Part shown: positions 8,776 to 16,737 of the stretch, in pieces | How positions within the stretch are numbered: position 1 is the stretch's first letter | Layout of the letters: each line of letters starts with the position of its first letter | DNA from: MPNP01 sp026710155 | GTDB lineage: Bacteria; Pseudomonadota; Alphaproteobacteria; Rhodobacterales; Rhodobacteraceae | Assembly: GCA_965200885.1 (NCBI GenBank) | Contig: OZ241737.1 | Span: 372,001-436,000, forward strand | DNA length: 64,000 nt | Direction: 5' to 3' | The notes under the pieces: model-generated | What the model saw: the letters and a program-made list of their open reading frames with translations, nothing else | Told to the model about the DNA's origin: nothing | Database searches by the model: none | Translations under genes and position numbers: made by a program

Positions 8776-9653
8776 TCCAGCCATCATATAAAGATGATCA
8801 AGTAATTCTTTACCATAGCAATGTCTTGGATATTTTAGAAGAATTGCCAGACAATGAAATACAAGCGGTTATTACCAGTCCGACTTATTGGGGGAAAAGA
8901 CAATTTACTGATGATGATAATGAATTTGGCAGCGAAACATTAGAAGAATATGTGGATCGGAATGTTTTACTATATTCCAAACTATTAGATAAAATGCAAA
9001 CAGGCGGATCAATTTTTATTGTCATTCAAGATAGTTTCATGGGGAGTGGTGTTTCCAGATCACATCATAATCATTGGATAAGTGGTAATGATTATAAACG
9101 CAATGGTATAGATTCAGAAAAGCAAGGTAATACCAGTTCGGTTACGGCAAGGCATAAAATTATTAAAAATAAATCGTTATGTGGATTGCCTTACAGAATA
9201 GCACTTGCTCTTGTAGATATGGGGTTTATTTGGAGACAACAAATTATTTGGGAGAAACCAAATCCCATGCCAGAAAATGTTAAGGATAGGGCCTGGCAAA
9301 GTGTTGAATACATACTGCATTTTACAAACAATGGAAAATATAAATTCAACAAAGAACCTTTTCTCGTAAATGGCGTTAACGGTAAAGCAAGGTTTCCAAA
9401 TCAGGTCTTAATTGCACCTACAGAACCAAAAGCAGGACATTCAGCAACTTTCCCAAGTAAAATTGTTGAGAGATTGTTATTAACGGTTACGGATGAAAAT
9501 GACCTTGTTTTTGAGCCCTTCCTCGGATCGGGAACGATGCTTGAATTATCACTGAAACACAATAGAAGATTTATCGGTTGTGACATTTGCAGGAATTTCA
9601 TAACAAATGCCGTTAATATGGTTGAATCTTCATCCATTGCCGTTTCTGCGTAA
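8772..9653 (+). CDS. DNA methyltransferase (N4-cytosine or N6-adenine, beta-type motif order)
   Basis: 293 residues. The catalytic motif IV reads TSPTYWG (about residues 36-42), the S-P-x-Y/W type seen mostly in N4-cytosine methyltransferases. The S-adenosylmethionine-binding motif I, EPFLGSGTM (about 248), follows near the C-terminus together with FIGCDI. Motif IV before motif I is the beta-class order. The middle part, with RQQIIWEKPNPMPE and the W-Q-S-V-E-Y-I-L segment, is also standard. The start overlaps the transposase stop by four bases. The 3' end overlaps the convergent HNH nuclease gene by 24 bases, an arrangement that fits a type II restriction-modification pair. The recognition sequence cannot be read from the gene. 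Confidence 0.9.
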   Translation: MIQPSYKDDQVILYHSNVLDILEELPDNEIQAVITSPTYWGKRQFTDDDNEFGSETLEEYVDRNVLLYSKLLDKMQTGGSIFIVIQDSFMGSGVSRSHHNHWISGNDYKRNGIDSEKQGNTSSVTARHKIIKNKSLCGLPYRIALALVDMGFIWRQQIIWEKPNPMPENVKDRAWQSVEYILHFTNNGKYKFNKEPFLVNGVNGKARFPNQVLIAPTEPKAGHSATFPSKIVERLLLTVTDENDLVFEPFLGSGTMLELSLKHNRRFIGCDICRNFITNAVNMVESSSIAVSA

Positions 9654-10334
9654 AATGGCGATGTTCTGTTGTGTGGGCCAGATTAAAGAAACTCTTTCCG
9701 GATGAGCTAGTGCACATGAATCGCATCGGGAATCTATACAGGAATTACATATCTTGTTTTTTTCTTGGTTAACAAGTCGGCTAACCAGTTGCCAATTATG
9801 AGGTTCATTGCTACCTGTTTTTACCAGAGGCTTTCTATGATCAAATGTAGCAAGTTGAGCATTCTTTAAGAATATTGTCTTATGGTCAAAATCATCTCTA
9901 TAATGTAGTGGTATTCCAGTAATGTTGCAGATTCCCTTAAACTTATCAAATATTGATCGTTTTTCTTTTTCTGGAATGGAAACTCTTCTGTCATGAGGAG
10001 AAAGTTTAATTATAATTGTTTTCTTGTTAATTGATTGAAATAGCCGTTTAATGTCTAGTCTTGCATAGGTTACGCCCTTGTCTCCTAATTCAATTTCAAT
10101 GAATGGCTCAAAGCCATCTTCATTTCTTAAATCGGATAATGCTCTATTCGGGTCGTTATAAATTCCATCCAATTCATGAATATTCATAAACTTGGGGTAT
10201 CGTTTGACCAATTCTTTTAAAACTACAAAAGCTCTGCGTTTGGTTAACTCAAATGTTGCTGATTCATCATTATAGGTTAACTTAATTTGCTTGCGTGTAT
10301 CATCAATGATTTTATGATGGATTTTATTATTCAT
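9630..10334 (-). CDS. HNH-type endonuclease, probable restriction enzyme of the transposon
   Basis: About 234 residues from the ATG at 10334, which has GGGGA upstream; an ATG at 10352 would add six residues. The C-terminal third is an HNH nuclease: GICNITG, then the catalytic AxFDHRKPL histidine, NWQLVSRLVN asparagine and a closing CNSCxxxxCDSC pair that probably binds a structural zinc. The N-terminal part (LTKRRAFVVLKELVKRYP, helix-turn-helix-like) may recognise DNA. It converges on and overlaps the methyltransferase gene. With that neighbour it is best read as the restriction half of a type II system, but specificity is unknown and a homing-type nuclease is a weaker alternative. A+T-rich like the rest of the element. 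Confidence 0.75.
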   Translation of the reverse strand: MNNKIHHKIIDDTRKQIKLTYNDESATFELTKRRAFVVLKELVKRYPKFMNIHELDGIYNDPNRALSDLRNEDGFEPFIEIELGDKGVTYARLDIKRLFQSINKKTIIIKLSPHDRRVSIPEKEKRSIFDKFKGICNITGIPLHYRDDFDHKTIFLKNAQLATFDHRKPLVKTGSNEPHNWQLVSRLVNQEKNKICNSCIDSRCDSCALAHPERVSLIWPTQQNIAILRRNGNG

Positions 10335-10389
10335 ATTACCATTCCCCTGCATTGGAAAAATGGTTCATAATAGAAATAAGGAGAATGAT

Positions 10390-10578
10390 ATGTCAAACAA
10401 CAGACACACAAACAGATATAAACACCTGATTCCTGAACCAGCTTCAATCAATTTGAAGTCCAGCCAGTATCAACCGAAGAAATCTGAAAAAGAAATTGAA
10501 ACCGATATGCCTGGAATGACTGACGATCAGTTAAGGGACGCTTTCTTCCGTCCGTTCAAAATCAAGGAAGAAAATTGA
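10390..10578 (+). CDS. Small cargo protein, unknown
   Basis: 62 residues starting at ATG 10390, preceded by AAGGAGA. An upstream in-frame start at 10360 lacks this site. The protein is polar, proline-containing and probably largely unstructured until the end (GMTDDQLRDAFFRPFK). I recognise no family. It is divergent from the HNH nuclease gene, and its stop codon lies inside the right inverted repeat. Possible roles include regulator of the nuclease or accessory transposition protein; both are guesses. Confidence 0.5.
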   Translation: MSNNRHTNRYKHLIPEPASINLKSSQYQPKKSEKEIETDMPGMTDDQLRDAFFRPFKIKEEN

Positions 10579-10612
10579 TCAGGGTAAAATGTGACTTTGG
10601 TATATAATCCCC
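10575..10612 (-). repeat. Right terminal inverted repeat of the IS1595 element
   Basis: Reverse complement of 7095-7132 without mismatch, followed by target duplication TAAAAAAT at 10613-10620. Confidence 0.97.
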
Positions 10613-10620
10613 TAAAAAAT

Positions 10621-11426
10621 GACAGTTTTAGTTGGTTTTTCGCAAATTCAGTCCATTATTTGTGCCAAAGATGGGTTATTCTGTACTGTAATTTTTGAGA
10701 ATATTCCAAGTCATCAGGCTCATGATCCAGCCAGGTCCAAGCGGCTTCGTTGGTCTCAATGCACGGACAGAATCAGCTGCTGGAGTCATGATGCACCTCT
10801 CGTTCAAACATGAAAATCCTATGGCTGGATAATGGCTCCATGCCTCTTTCAAGAATCCCGAAATGGGGTCATGCTTGCGTTTCGGAATGGCCGCACCCCC
10901 TGGTCAAGGGAATTGCATGCCTGGCCACCCATCATTTGTTTCCCTGGTCATTCAAGGGGCGGATTGTGCTGGGTGACAGTTGTGAACGTCCACTGACAAC
11001 GGAAGATCCGCATCCGGGAAGCACCCGGAACCCAAAGGGGCAAAGCATGATCATGGAACTTGGGGGGCAGGCAACCGGACAGGGGAGTGCCGGGCATGTA
11101 ATTCCCCGTACATGATCATCTGATTGCCTGTATCCGTTCCAGGCGGTCCCATCCAATGGCACATGGCCTGCCTCCATTGTCAGGTGGCTTTGGGAGTGCA
11201 AACAATACGATGCCTCAAGACCGTTTGCTGCTTTCGGGACCAATGGTACAGGCTCTTGGAGCCTGGGTCACAAGTCACAAAAACAACGGAAATGATGCTG
11301 CCTGACCCGAAATTCAGTACTGACTTGGAACCGAAAATGGTTTTTTGTCAGAAAATGCATTGAATTTGCTGTATTTTTCGACTTATGGAACAGCTCTTAT
11401 AGTTGTTGGTATTTTCAGATCCTGAG
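10621..11426. other. GC-rich gene-free segment
   Basis: No gene recognised in about 800 bases. The central part (about 10,800-11,300) is G+C-rich compared with the flanks and contains several short self-complementary stretches, e.g. CATGTA..TACATG near 11,096-11,115 and CATGATCATG near 11,046. Short ORFs on both strands show no motif. It could be an old decayed gene, a structured RNA or foreign debris. It is the DNA immediately right of the transposon insertion. Confidence 0.35.
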
Positions 11427-13049
11427 TTAATCAGGTACCAACCCCTCGAATAATCTTGCAACTGCCTCTGCTCCTGGATCATTGTGACCTGCAAGATTTT
11501 CTTCGGACACGTAACTTGCACGACCAGCCTTGGCACGAGTAATTTCTGCGGTTGCATCTGCCCCCTTTCGTGCGGCAATTGCAGCATCTCCTAACCCTTG
11601 AACCAATACTTCCAACGCTGGTTCCAAGGCATCAATAAGGGTACGATCACCTGGCTTGGCACCACCAACTTGCTTGATCCTTTCCAACCCGTTCTTCAAG
11701 GCATCAGTTATGTCTCCCCCACCTGATAAGGAATCTCCAGCCGCTGCAAAGAAAATGGCCATAAGAACACCTGATGATCCACCCATCGTTTCGCTCAGTT
11801 CCTGACCGATGGATCGTAAAAGTTGGGAAGGATCAGCCAATGGAAACTGATCAAGTCTGGAACTCAACGATTTGGCCGCGGTTGCCAAGGTACTTCCTGT
11901 ATCACCATCACCTGACTTTGCATCGAGGGCATTTAGTTCCGCTTCTGATTCAGTAAGGATTCTACAACACTTTGCAATCAGATTTTGTGTTTTTTCATTA
12001 TTTGATGGAACTTGTTTAGCCGGTCGAAGTCCCTCTGGAATATCAATTATTTTGGCTTTTTCAACTTTTTTCAAACCGGGCCAGGAAGTCTGTAAAACCG
12101 ATGACCGTAGAGCTGTTAGATCTTCCCTTGAAGGAGAAAACAACGATACAGAAAAACCTTTCATGTCCAAGGAGGTCATAAGTGCCGAAGGACCAATCAA
12201 TTCCTTTATTCTTCCGCCGAGGCTAGACTTCATCAAGGTGGACGTTAGTATGCTCATTTCAAGTTCGGTGCACCCACCGAGGTTATTGATTAATGCAACC
12301 AATGATCCTTTCACAGCATGGGGTTCAAGCCTATCGATCAAGAGATTCATTGCCTCCTTTGCTGTTGAATAAGGAACCTGTTCCACTCCCGGTTCACCAT
12401 GAATACCCAATCCCAATTCAGCCTTGTCCAAACCGATTCTTTCCTCTTTAGGCAAGCCTGGGAGAGCACAAGTATCCAAAGACATACCCAGGGTTACCAC
12501 TTGTCCAGCTATGCGTTCGGCGGCATTGGCAATTTCATCCAGATCAGCACCTGCCCTTGCCATTGTTCCTGCAATTTTGTGAATAAACAAGGTGCCAGCC
12601 ACGCCACGTGGTTGTGGCAGAGAAGGCAAGGCAACATCGTCCCCGACCACAACCATCCGAACTTTATATCCCAAAGCCCTAGCCCGTTCAGCTGCCAACC
12701 CAAAATTCAACCTATCACCTGTATAGTTCTTGACAATCAGCAAGCATCCGGGTTTCCCCGTAACAGCAAGAATTCCAGCCAATACGGCATCAACTGAGGG
12801 GGATGAAAAAATTTCACCACAAATGGCAGCAGTCAGCATTCCCTCTCCCACAAACCCGGCATGACTTGGTTCATGACCTGAACCACCCCCGGAAATCAAA
12901 GAAACACGTGATTTATCCCAATCAGTACGTACTACAACCTTGATATGGGGGTAACCGTCCAGACGCCCCAACCGTCCTTCAGGTGTGCAAAGTATTCCAT
13001 CTATTGCTTCAGAGACTACCGTCTCACGATCATTGATGAATTGTTTCAT
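11427..13049 (-). CDS. Dihydroxyacetone kinase, fused DhaK-DhaL
   Basis: 540 residues from ATG 13049, which has GGAGAG upstream; a longer ORF start overlaps the ATPase gene and is unlikely. The N-terminal DhaK domain has ISGGGSGHEPSH (about residue 52) and the substrate-binding histidine in LGIHGEPG (about 218). The C-terminal DhaL domain carries the nucleotide/Mg loop DAKSGDGDTGS (about 380) and ETMGGSSGVL. This is the ATP-dependent single-chain form that makes dihydroxyacetone phosphate from dihydroxyacetone. It may also act on other short ketoses. It is the last gene of the eight-gene minus-strand transporter operon, so it probably phosphorylates the imported compound or its oxidation product. 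Confidence 0.93.
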   Translation of the reverse strand: MKQFINDRETVVSEAIDGILCTPEGRLGRLDGYPHIKVVVRTDWDKSRVSLISGGGSGHEPSHAGFVGEGMLTAAICGEIFSSPSVDAVLAGILAVTGKPGCLLIVKNYTGDRLNFGLAAERARALGYKVRMVVVGDDVALPSLPQPRGVAGTLFIHKIAGTMARAGADLDEIANAAERIAGQVVTLGMSLDTCALPGLPKEERIGLDKAELGLGIHGEPGVEQVPYSTAKEAMNLLIDRLEPHAVKGSLVALINNLGGCTELEMSILTSTLMKSSLGGRIKELIGPSALMTSLDMKGFSVSLFSPSREDLTALRSSVLQTSWPGLKKVEKAKIIDIPEGLRPAKQVPSNNEKTQNLIAKCCRILTESEAELNALDAKSGDGDTGSTLATAAKSLSSRLDQFPLADPSQLLRSIGQELSETMGGSSGVLMAIFFAAAGDSLSGGGDITDALKNGLERIKQVGGAKPGDRTLIDALEPALEVLVQGLGDAAIAARKGADATAEITRAKAGRASYVSEENLAGHNDPGAEAVARLFEGLVPD

Positions 13050-13059
13050 TGTCTCTCTC

Positions 13060-14055
13060 CTATCGAACACGATTACCTGATGGATCAAAATATAATGGAT
13101 CCTTGGGTTGAATATGAACTATGTCATCGGGTTGAAGTTGCGAATGAACATCTGTAAGGGTTATAATTTTATGCCCTTCAATCTCAAGGTGCAGTTGCGT
13201 TTGGTCTCCCAGATGCTCCAGTCGAATTACATTTGCAGGCAATCCTGCACCGAGTTCAATATGCTCAGACCGCAACCCCAATGTGGTTGCACCAATGGGT
13301 GCCCCAGGGAAAATATTTGCTGGTATGGTATTGATCCGAGGCAATCCAAGCCTTCCACTTACATACAAGCTGACAGGATCCTCATAAATATCCCTCGGTG
13401 ATCCAACCTGAACCAGCCTGCCTGCCTCCAGGACACCTATCTTACTGGCCATTGTCATGGCTTCAATTTGGTCATGGGTTACGTAAAGAAGTGTTGCACC
13501 AAGATCAGCTTGTATGTGCTTCAACTCAACCCTCAAGTCTGCCCTCAACTTGGCATCAAGGGAACTCAATGGTTCATCCATCAAATAAATTGAGGGGTTA
13601 CGTACCAATGCACGACCAATTGATACCCGTTGCATTTCACCACCAGAAAGTTCTGTAGTTCGATTATTGAGCTTATGGCTTATTTGAAGTACTTCTGCAA
13701 TTTCAGAGATCTTTTCCTTGATTTGGTTTTCAGGTGTCTTCAGCAAAGGCGAACGCAAGGGAAAAGCAAGGTTTTCATACACGGTCATGTGTGGATAAAG
13801 TGAATATTGTTGAAAAACCATTGCAACATTACGCATGGCAGGGGTTGTCTTTGATACATCATGGCCATCAATGAAAACTGTTCCACCATCAGGATGCTCA
13901 AGTCCTGAAACAAGCCTGAGGGTGGTGGTTTTCCCTGCACCTGTAGGCCCCAGAAGAACAATGAAATCACCATCAGAAATGGTTAATGAAACATCCTTTA
14001 CGGCATCAATCCTGCCAAAGGATTTCGAAATGTTTCGAAGCTCAACTTCTGCCAT
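13060..14055 (-). CDS. ABC transporter ATP-binding protein (MalK/UgpC type), second ATPase
   Basis: 331 residues with Walker A (LLGPTGAGKTTT, near residue 36), signature LSGGEMQRV, Walker B YLMDEPLSSLD, the H-loop VTHDQ and a C-terminal TOBE-type regulatory domain (TTLGLRSEHIEL). It overlaps the end of the other ATPase gene. Carbohydrate importers of this class normally need one kind of ATPase; two different ones in one operon is the pattern of the rhizobial glycerol importer (GlpS/GlpT), so a heterodimeric motor is likely. The stop lies eleven bases before the kinase start. Confidence 0.9.
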   Translation of the reverse strand: MAEVELRNISKSFGRIDAVKDVSLTISDGDFIVLLGPTGAGKTTTLRLVSGLEHPDGGTVFIDGHDVSKTTPAMRNVAMVFQQYSLYPHMTVYENLAFPLRSPLLKTPENQIKEKISEIAEVLQISHKLNNRTTELSGGEMQRVSIGRALVRNPSIYLMDEPLSSLDAKLRADLRVELKHIQADLGATLLYVTHDQIEAMTMASKIGVLEAGRLVQVGSPRDIYEDPVSLYVSGRLGLPRINTIPANIFPGAPIGATTLGLRSEHIELGAGLPANVIRLEHLGDQTQLHLEIEGHKIITLTDVHSQLQPDDIVHIQPKDPLYFDPSGNRVR

Positions 14056-15145
14056 TATCGTCCAGTCTCGAATTAATCTCTGACAAAAGTGCTTTACCTG
14101 TTTTTAGGTCAAACAGCGATATGAATTCCTCCCTAAAACTAATTCCTACTTTTTCTCCTTCACGTAACCTTTCCTTGGAATCCATTCGAACCTTTAGTGG
14201 CCCGTTTGGTGAAGACAGTGTTATAATTTGAGTGGTTCCCAGGTACTCAGTTGCTTCCACCCGACCTCGATATCCAGAACTGTCATTGAAGCTGACATGT
14301 TCCGGCCGAACTCCCAATACCAAGGTTCCGCTTGTCGATTCCTTGAGTGTAGGAACACTGATTGTTTGACCGTCTAGTTCAATACTGTCAATTCCAGTCG
14401 ACAGGTTGCCCTCGAATTCAAGAAAATTCATTGGAGGTGATCCGATGAAATCAGCAACAAAAATGGTTGCAGGATAATCATAGATATCCTGGGGTTTTCC
14501 CAACTGCTCAATCACCCCATGATTCATTACAACAATCTGATCACCCATCTGCATGGCTTCCCTCTGGTCGTGGGTCACATACACTGTCGTGGCCCCCATG
14601 CGGTCATGCAACTCACGCAATTCGCCTGCCATATGTTCACGAAATTCCGCATCCAGAGACCCCAATGGTTCATCCATGAGAAAACATTTTGGATTCCTAA
14701 CAATGGCTCTGCCAAGAGCAACACGTTGTCGGTCCCCACCAGATAGGCCACTTATCGGGCGGTCCAGAATGTCTTCAATTCCTAATATTCTGGATACTTC
14801 TGAAACCTTTTTATTTACTTCTGCCCTTCGCATACCCTGACTAACCAAAGGGTAGCTGATATTTTTTCGCACGTTCATATGTGGATAAAGCGCAAACATC
14901 TGAAATACAAAGGCAATATCACGCTGGCGGGCGGGCTTCGTTCCAACTTCCTCCCCATCTATCAAAATTTCCCCCGATGTAGGCATTTCCAAACCGGCAA
15001 TCATCCGAAGAGTTGTGGTTTTGCCACATCCAGAGGGGCCAAGAAGCATGAAAAAGTCACCATCCCCAACTGTAAACGAGGAAGATTCCACAGCAATAAA
15101 ATCACCAAATTCCTTGCGAAGGTTGCGAATTATGATTTCTGCCAT
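14042..15145 (-). CDS. ABC transporter ATP-binding protein (MalK/UgpC type), first ATPase
   Basis: 367 residues with Walker A (LLGPSGCGKTTT), signature LSGGDRQRV, Walker B FLMDEPLGSLD, VTHDQREAM and a TOBE domain (VLGVRPEHVSF, near residue 280). It overlaps both neighbours: 16 bases with methylglyoxal synthase upstream and 14 with the second ATPase downstream. It pairs with the second ATPase to energise the permeases encoded upstream in the same operon. Confidence 0.9.
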   Translation of the reverse strand: MAEIIIRNLRKEFGDFIAVESSSFTVGDGDFFMLLGPSGCGKTTTLRMIAGLEMPTSGEILIDGEEVGTKPARQRDIAFVFQMFALYPHMNVRKNISYPLVSQGMRRAEVNKKVSEVSRILGIEDILDRPISGLSGGDRQRVALGRAIVRNPKCFLMDEPLGSLDAEFREHMAGELRELHDRMGATTVYVTHDQREAMQMGDQIVVMNHGVIEQLGKPQDIYDYPATIFVADFIGSPPMNFLEFEGNLSTGIDSIELDGQTISVPTLKESTSGTLVLGVRPEHVSFNDSSGYRGRVEATEYLGTTQIITLSSPNGPLKVRMDSKERLREGEKVGISFREEFISLFDLKTGKALLSEINSRLDDNGRS

Positions 15146-15603
15146 GGGACCTTGCTCTTTTTATTTTTCAGATTTCTATTCCCACTTAAAGGTTGGAATT
15201 GGATATCGGATGATTGATTGAGTCTCTCAGACAAAATGACATAGTCTGCAGTGGACCGATTACATGCAATTACCGTTTGATACAATGTGGAGATTCTCAT
15301 GAGAGCCTTAACATCCACATCATGAGGCATAGGGGTTAGTGGATCCGTTAGGAAAATCAGGATATCAATCTTGCCTTCAGCAATCATTGCACCAAGTTGC
15401 TGATCACCACCTAAAGGACCACTTTTTAGCAAATTGACCTGGAGTCCAGTTGCCTTTGAAATCTGAGCTCCGGTTGTTCCTGTAGCCCACAATTGGTGGG
15501 GTTCCAACAATTTAATATACTGTCTGACCCAATCAATCATATCCTTTTTCATCTTGTCATGAGCAACCAAGGCAATCCTTTTTTGACTTGTTTCGTCCAT
15601 CAT
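15130..15603 (-). CDS. mgsA: Methylglyoxal synthase
   Basis: 157 residues. The phosphate-binding and catalytic residues are visible: ATGTTG, the SGPLGGDQQ loop with its aspartate, and DPLTPMPHDVDVKAL with the conserved histidine and aspartate. The enzyme turns dihydroxyacetone phosphate into methylglyoxal and phosphate, a bypass that relieves sugar-phosphate build-up. It is unusual to find it inside an ABC importer operon, between a small membrane protein and the first ATPase. With a dihydroxyacetone kinase at the operon end, it may act as an overflow valve when substrate influx is high. The C-terminal 25 residues are basic and poorly conserved. Confidence 0.93.
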   Translation of the reverse strand: MMDETSQKRIALVAHDKMKKDMIDWVRQYIKLLEPHQLWATGTTGAQISKATGLQVNLLKSGPLGGDQQLGAMIAEGKIDILIFLTDPLTPMPHDVDVKALMRISTLYQTVIACNRSTADYVILSERLNQSSDIQFQPLSGNRNLKNKKSKVPWQKS

Positions 15604-15613
15604 TTTTTTCCTG

Positions 15614-15802
15614 CTATTTTGGAAAATGGCTTACGATAATGAACATCACAGTTCCAACCAGAGTAACCAAAAAGGACCAGGTATATGCCCAAAAAAGATA
15701 AGGTTGCATAAGCATGACAACCCCGATTGCGATAATTATGGAGGCCACCATTTCCCAAGCCCCTCGACGCATTTGGTACAAATCTTTAAAAAAACGGGTC
15801 AT
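15614..15802 (-). CDS. Small two-segment membrane protein of the transporter operon
   Basis: 62 residues from ATG 15802, overlapping the permease stop by four bases (ATGA). It has two hydrophobic segments (about residues 18-35 and 40-58) with a short charged N-terminus. No family recognised with confidence. Glycerol importer operons of rhizobia also carry one small membrane protein (GlpU), and this could be a functional counterpart, although I see no convincing sequence match. Confidence 0.65.
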   Translation of the reverse strand: MTRFFKDLYQMRRGAWEMVASIIIAIGVVMLMQPYLFWAYTWSFLVTLVGTVMFIIVSHFPK

Positions 15803-16737
15803 TTTCGAACAGCACCAAAAGTAATTCCCCGAAGGAGATGTCGGCGAAGTAATATTGTAAACACCATAACTGGGACAAGAAACAAAGTGGCTCCTGCAGC
15901 AACAGCCGGCCAATCTTGACCACCCACCCCGATAATTGTTGGGATGAAGGGAGGGGCCGTTTGGGCCGTTCCAGAAGTAAGGAGAACGGCAAAAGCATAT
16001 TCATTCCAAGCAAAAATCAAACAAAAAATAGCGGTGGATGCTATGCCGGTCATTGCTTGTGGAAGAACGACCTTGATGAATGCCTGAAAACGTGTATAAC
16101 CGTCAATCAAGGCTGCCTCCTCGTATTCAATGGGAATTTCATCTATAAATCCCTTTAACAGCCAAACTGCAAGTGATAGGTTTACAGCTGTATACAGAAG
16201 AATCATGCCGGCATGGGTATCGGACAGGCCAAGGGTCCTGAACATTAGGAAGATCGGTATTGCAACAGCAATGGGGGGCATCATCCTGGTAGAAAGTATG
16301 AAAAACAACAAATCATCCTTGAGTGGAACTTTGTACCGGGAAAATGCGTAAGCTGCCAAAGTACCCAGAAAAACTGATAAAAAAGTCGATCCGAACCCAA
16401 TGATAACAGAATTTAGAAACCTCTCACCAAAACGGGACGGTCCAGCAATTACCATTCCCTTGTCATGGACAATCTGCTCATACCAATTGTTTGGCGGGTT
16501 GTTTGCAAGGTATTCTTCGGTTTGTCTGGTCTGGGTTGTAAATAGATTTACATATCCTTCGAAGGTGGGTTCAAAAATTAGTTTTGGTGGATAGGCAATG
16601 GAGTCTGTGGGCGTTTTGAATCCGGTGGAGAGAATCCAAAGAATTGGCAACAAAGTTACTAGAGCGTATATTGCCACCAATGTTCCAGCCACAAATTTTT
16701 GTGTATTGCTTGGTTCAATCAATGACCAGTTAGTCAT
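15799..16737 (-). CDS. ABC transporter permease (MalG type), second permease
   Basis: About 312 residues from ATG 16737, which overlaps the first permease stop (ATGA); a longer ORF start at 16839 has no support. Six membrane segments. The cytoplasmic EAA loop that docks the ATPase is seen as EYEEAALIDGYTRFQAF (near residue 200). Forms the membrane channel with the neighbouring permease. A 60-residue periplasmic insertion follows the first segment (FEPTFEGYVNLF region), as in carbohydrate and glycerol importers. Confidence 0.9.
   Translation of the reverse strand: MTNWSLIEPSNTQKFVAGTLVAIYALVTLLPILWILSTGFKTPTDSIAYPPKLIFEPTFEGYVNLFTTQTRQTEEYLANNPPNNWYEQIVHDKGMVIAGPSRFGERFLNSVIIGFGSTFLSVFLGTLAAYAFSRYKVPLKDDLLFFILSTRMMPPIAVAIPIFLMFRTLGLSDTHAGMILLYTAVNLSLAVWLLKGFIDEIPIEYEEAALIDGYTRFQAFIKVVLPQAMTGIASTAIFCLIFAWNEYAFAVLLTSGTAQTAPPFIPTIIGVGGQDWPAVAAGATLFLVPVMVFTILLRRHLLRGITFGAVRK

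Larger units (their letters stand above)
7095..10612 (+). mobile_element. IS1595-family transposon carrying restriction-modification and small cargo genes
   Basis: 3,518-bp element bounded by perfect 38-bp terminal inverted repeats (7095-7132 and 10575-10612, starting GGGGATTATATACC) and by an exact 8-bp target duplication TAAAAAAT (7087-7094 and 10613-10620). Eight-base AT-rich duplications are typical of the IS1595 family, and the transposase inside belongs to that family. Coding is packed end to end. The leftmost gene stops 2 bp inside the left repeat and the rightmost gene's stop codon lies in the right repeat. Order: unknown 78-aa protein and HicB-like protein (minus), transposase and DNA methyltransferase (plus), HNH nuclease (minus), small protein (plus). 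Perfect ends and duplication suggest a recent insertion. Some IS1595-family elements are known to carry passenger genes. Confidence 0.95.

Noticed and set aside
15614..15802. Naming the small membrane protein GlpU.
   Set aside because: Only the position and size agree; I could not see convincing residue similarity.
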